Source: Rhizobium sp. CF080
GTDB taxonomy: Bacteria; Pseudomonadota; Alphaproteobacteria; Rhizobiales; Rhizobiaceae
Assembly: GCF_000282095.2 (NCBI RefSeq)
Contig: NZ_AKKC02000002.1
Location: forward strand, 558,001 to 622,000
Direction of reading: 5' to 3'
Length of the DNA stretch: 64,000 nucleotides
The translations under genes and the position numbers were made by a program. Of this stretch, positions 62,644 through 64,000 are shown piece by piece (the first letter of the stretch is position 1; every line of letters begins with the position of its first letter). The notes under the pieces are model-generated. The model ran no database searches and was not told where the DNA came from. It saw only the letters and a program-made list of their open reading frames with translations.

Positions 62644-64000
62644 ATGAGCACATTCGAATTCCTTCTCCAGGGGCTCGCATCGGCAATGGAGCCGATGAAC
62701 CTCTTCTACGCGCTGATCGGCGTGACGCTCGGCACCATGGTCGGCGTGCTTCCCGGCATCGGTCCGGCGACGACCGTCGCCCTGCTTCTGCCGGTTACCT
62801 ACCAGCTGGATGCGACCGGCTCGCTGATCATGTTCGCCGGCATCTATTACGGCGGCATGTATGGCGGCTCGACGACGTCGATCCTCTTGAACACGCCAGG
62901 CGAAAGCGCCTCGATCGTCACCGCGCTCGAGGGCAACAAGATGGCCCGGGCGGGACGCGGCGGCCCGGCACTGGCGACCGCGGCAATCGGATCGTTCGTC
63001 GCCGGCCTGATCGCGACGCTCGCGCTAGCCTTCATCGCGCCCTACATCGTCAAGCTGGCGCTGGTCTTCGGTCCGCGCGAATATTTTGCGCTGATGGTTC
63101 TGGCCTTCGTCACCGTCTCTTCGGCCTTCGGCAATTCGACGCTGCGCGGCCTCACCTCGCTTTTCATCGGACTTGCCCTCTCGCTCGTCGGCATCGACCA
63201 GCTGACCGGCCAGAACCGGCTCTCCTTCGGCGTGCCCGACCTGCTCGACGGTATCGAAGTGACGACGATGGCGGTCGCCATGTTCGCGATCGGCGAGACG
63301 CTTTACATCGCCGCCCAGGGCGAAGCGGCACCGGACAAGATCGAAGCGATCCGGGGTTCGGTGTGGATGACGGCGCAGGATTGGGGGCGCTCCTGGAAAG
63401 CCTGGCTGCGCGGCACCGTGATCGGCTTCCCGATCGGCGCGATGCCGGCCGGCGGCGCCGAAATCGGCACTTTCCTGTCCTATGCGACTGAAAAGCGTCT
63501 TTCCAAGCATCCGGAAGAATTCGGCAATGGTGCGATCGAAGGCGTGGCCGGTCCGGAAGCCGCCAACAATGCGTCTGCCGCCGGCACGCTCGTGCCGCTG
63601 CTGACGCTCGGCCTGCCGACCTCGGCGACCGCGGCGATCATGCTCGCCGGCTTCCAGCAATACGGCCTGCAGCCGGGTCCTCTGCTGTTTGCGACCAACC
63701 CGCAGCTCGTCTGGGGCCTGATCGCCTCACTTTTGATCGCCAACCTGATGCTGCTCGTCCTCAACCTGCCGCTGGTCGGCCTGTGGGTGAAGCTGCTGAC
63801 CATTCCGAAGCCGTGGCTCTATGCGGGCATCCTGGTGTTTGCGACGCTCGGTACGATCGGTGCCAACCCTTCTGTGTTCGAACTCGGCATGCTGCTGGTC
63901 TTCGGGCTCGTCGCCTACATCATGCGCGTCTTCGACTATCCGATCGCGCCTGTGATCGTCGGCCTCATTCTCGGGCCGCTTGCCGAACAGCAGCTCCGCC
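62644..64000 (+). CDS. tctA: Tripartite tricarboxylate transporter large membrane subunit TctA, 3' end missing
   Basis: At least 452 residues before the right window edge (complete members have about 500). It is a 12-helix-class inner-membrane protein with the family signatures [40 protein letters not shown] and, later, [20 protein letters not shown] and [15 protein letters not shown]. It moves the carboxylate with a cation. GAGAGTAAGATC precedes the ATG 22 bases after tctB. Confidence 0.95.
   Translation, partial: MSTFEFLLQGLASAMEPMNLFYALIGVTLGTMVGVLPGIGPATTVALLLPVTYQLDATGSLIMFAGIYYGGMYGGSTTSILLNTPGESASIVTALEGNKMARAGRGGPALATAAIGSFVAGLIATLALAFIAPYIVKLALVFGPREYFALMVLAFVTVSSAFGNSTLRGLTSLFIGLALSLVGIDQLTGQNRLSFGVPDLLDGIEVTTMAVAMFAIGETLYIAAQGEAAPDKIEAIRGSVWMTAQDWGRSWKAWLRGTVIGFPIGAMPAGGAEIGTFLSYATEKRLSKHPEEFGNGAIEGVAGPEAANNASAAGTLVPLLTLGLPTSATAAIMLAGFQQYGLQPGPLLFATNPQLVWGLIASLLIANLMLLVLNLPLVGLWVKLLTIPKPWLYAGILVFATLGTIGANPSVFELGMLLVFGLVAYIMRVFDYPIAPVIVGLILGPLAEQQLR

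Overview
The window looks like chromosomal DNA of a Rhizobiaceae alphaproteobacterium (Rhizobium/Agrobacterium/Neorhizobium type). The grounds are the blocks dnaX-ebfC-recR, rimP-nusA-ylxR-infB and cmk-rpsA, a TIGR02300 acidic protein, an alphaproteobacterial rimP leader terminator, RirA-, CtrA- and PHO-like boxes, and several families of short palindromic intergenic elements of the kind known from rhizobia (RIME-like). This rests on protein families and gene order read by eye; no database search was run.

Layout. 1-2.6 kb: end of a VOC protein, a WYL regulator, a palindrome array, nudC and a HIT protein. 2.7-8.6 kb: SRP RNA, dnaX, ebfC, a LysE exporter, a MOSC protein, recR and a lytic transglycosylase whose start lies inside a repeat. 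8.6-16.4 kb: an MFS exporter diverging from rimP-nusA-ylxR-infB, which ends at a strong hairpin. 16.5-20.8 kb: a degenerate YcxB-like stretch, kduD and exbB-exbD-tonB behind a RirA-type box. 20.8-26.5 kb: an Ldh-family oxidoreductase, a zinc-type ABC cluster with a His-rich permease, an alkaline phosphatase with a PHO-like box, and a triple-hairpin small RNA with CCUCCUCCC loops (cuckoo/CcsR type). 26.6-30.4 kb: an RNase D-like exonuclease and two unrecognised acidic proteins, each behind a CtrA-like site. 30.4-34.8 kb: rpsA, cmk, paiB-like gene, TIGR02300 gene, tRNA-Ala(GGC) and a small membrane protein.

34.9-46.3 kb is an uncharacterised catabolic locus: DMT transporter, PIG-L deacetylase and ROK regulator diverge from a sugar ABC transporter interleaved with an argininosuccinate-lyase-like enzyme and a PfkB kinase. 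46.3-56.8 kb is an amino-sugar/muropeptide locus: ABC importer, Gfo/Idh oxidoreductase and MurQ-like etherase diverge from a BadF-type kinase, GntR regulator, SIS-domain deaminase and NagA. Together they could import N-acetylmuramic acid or GlcNAc, phosphorylate it, remove lactate, deacetylate, and deaminate to fructose-6-phosphate. 57-64 kb: a TctDE-type two-component system, a DUF1993 protein, a periplasmic binding protein and tctCBA, with tctA cut by the right edge.

The observations most worth following are the three-hairpin CCUCCUCCC sRNA, the deacetylase/lyase/kinase/ABC locus, the co-varying palindrome modules, the CtrA-box gene pair, the hairpin enclosing the infB ribosome-binding site, and the matched promoter boxes between murQ and the kinase gene.
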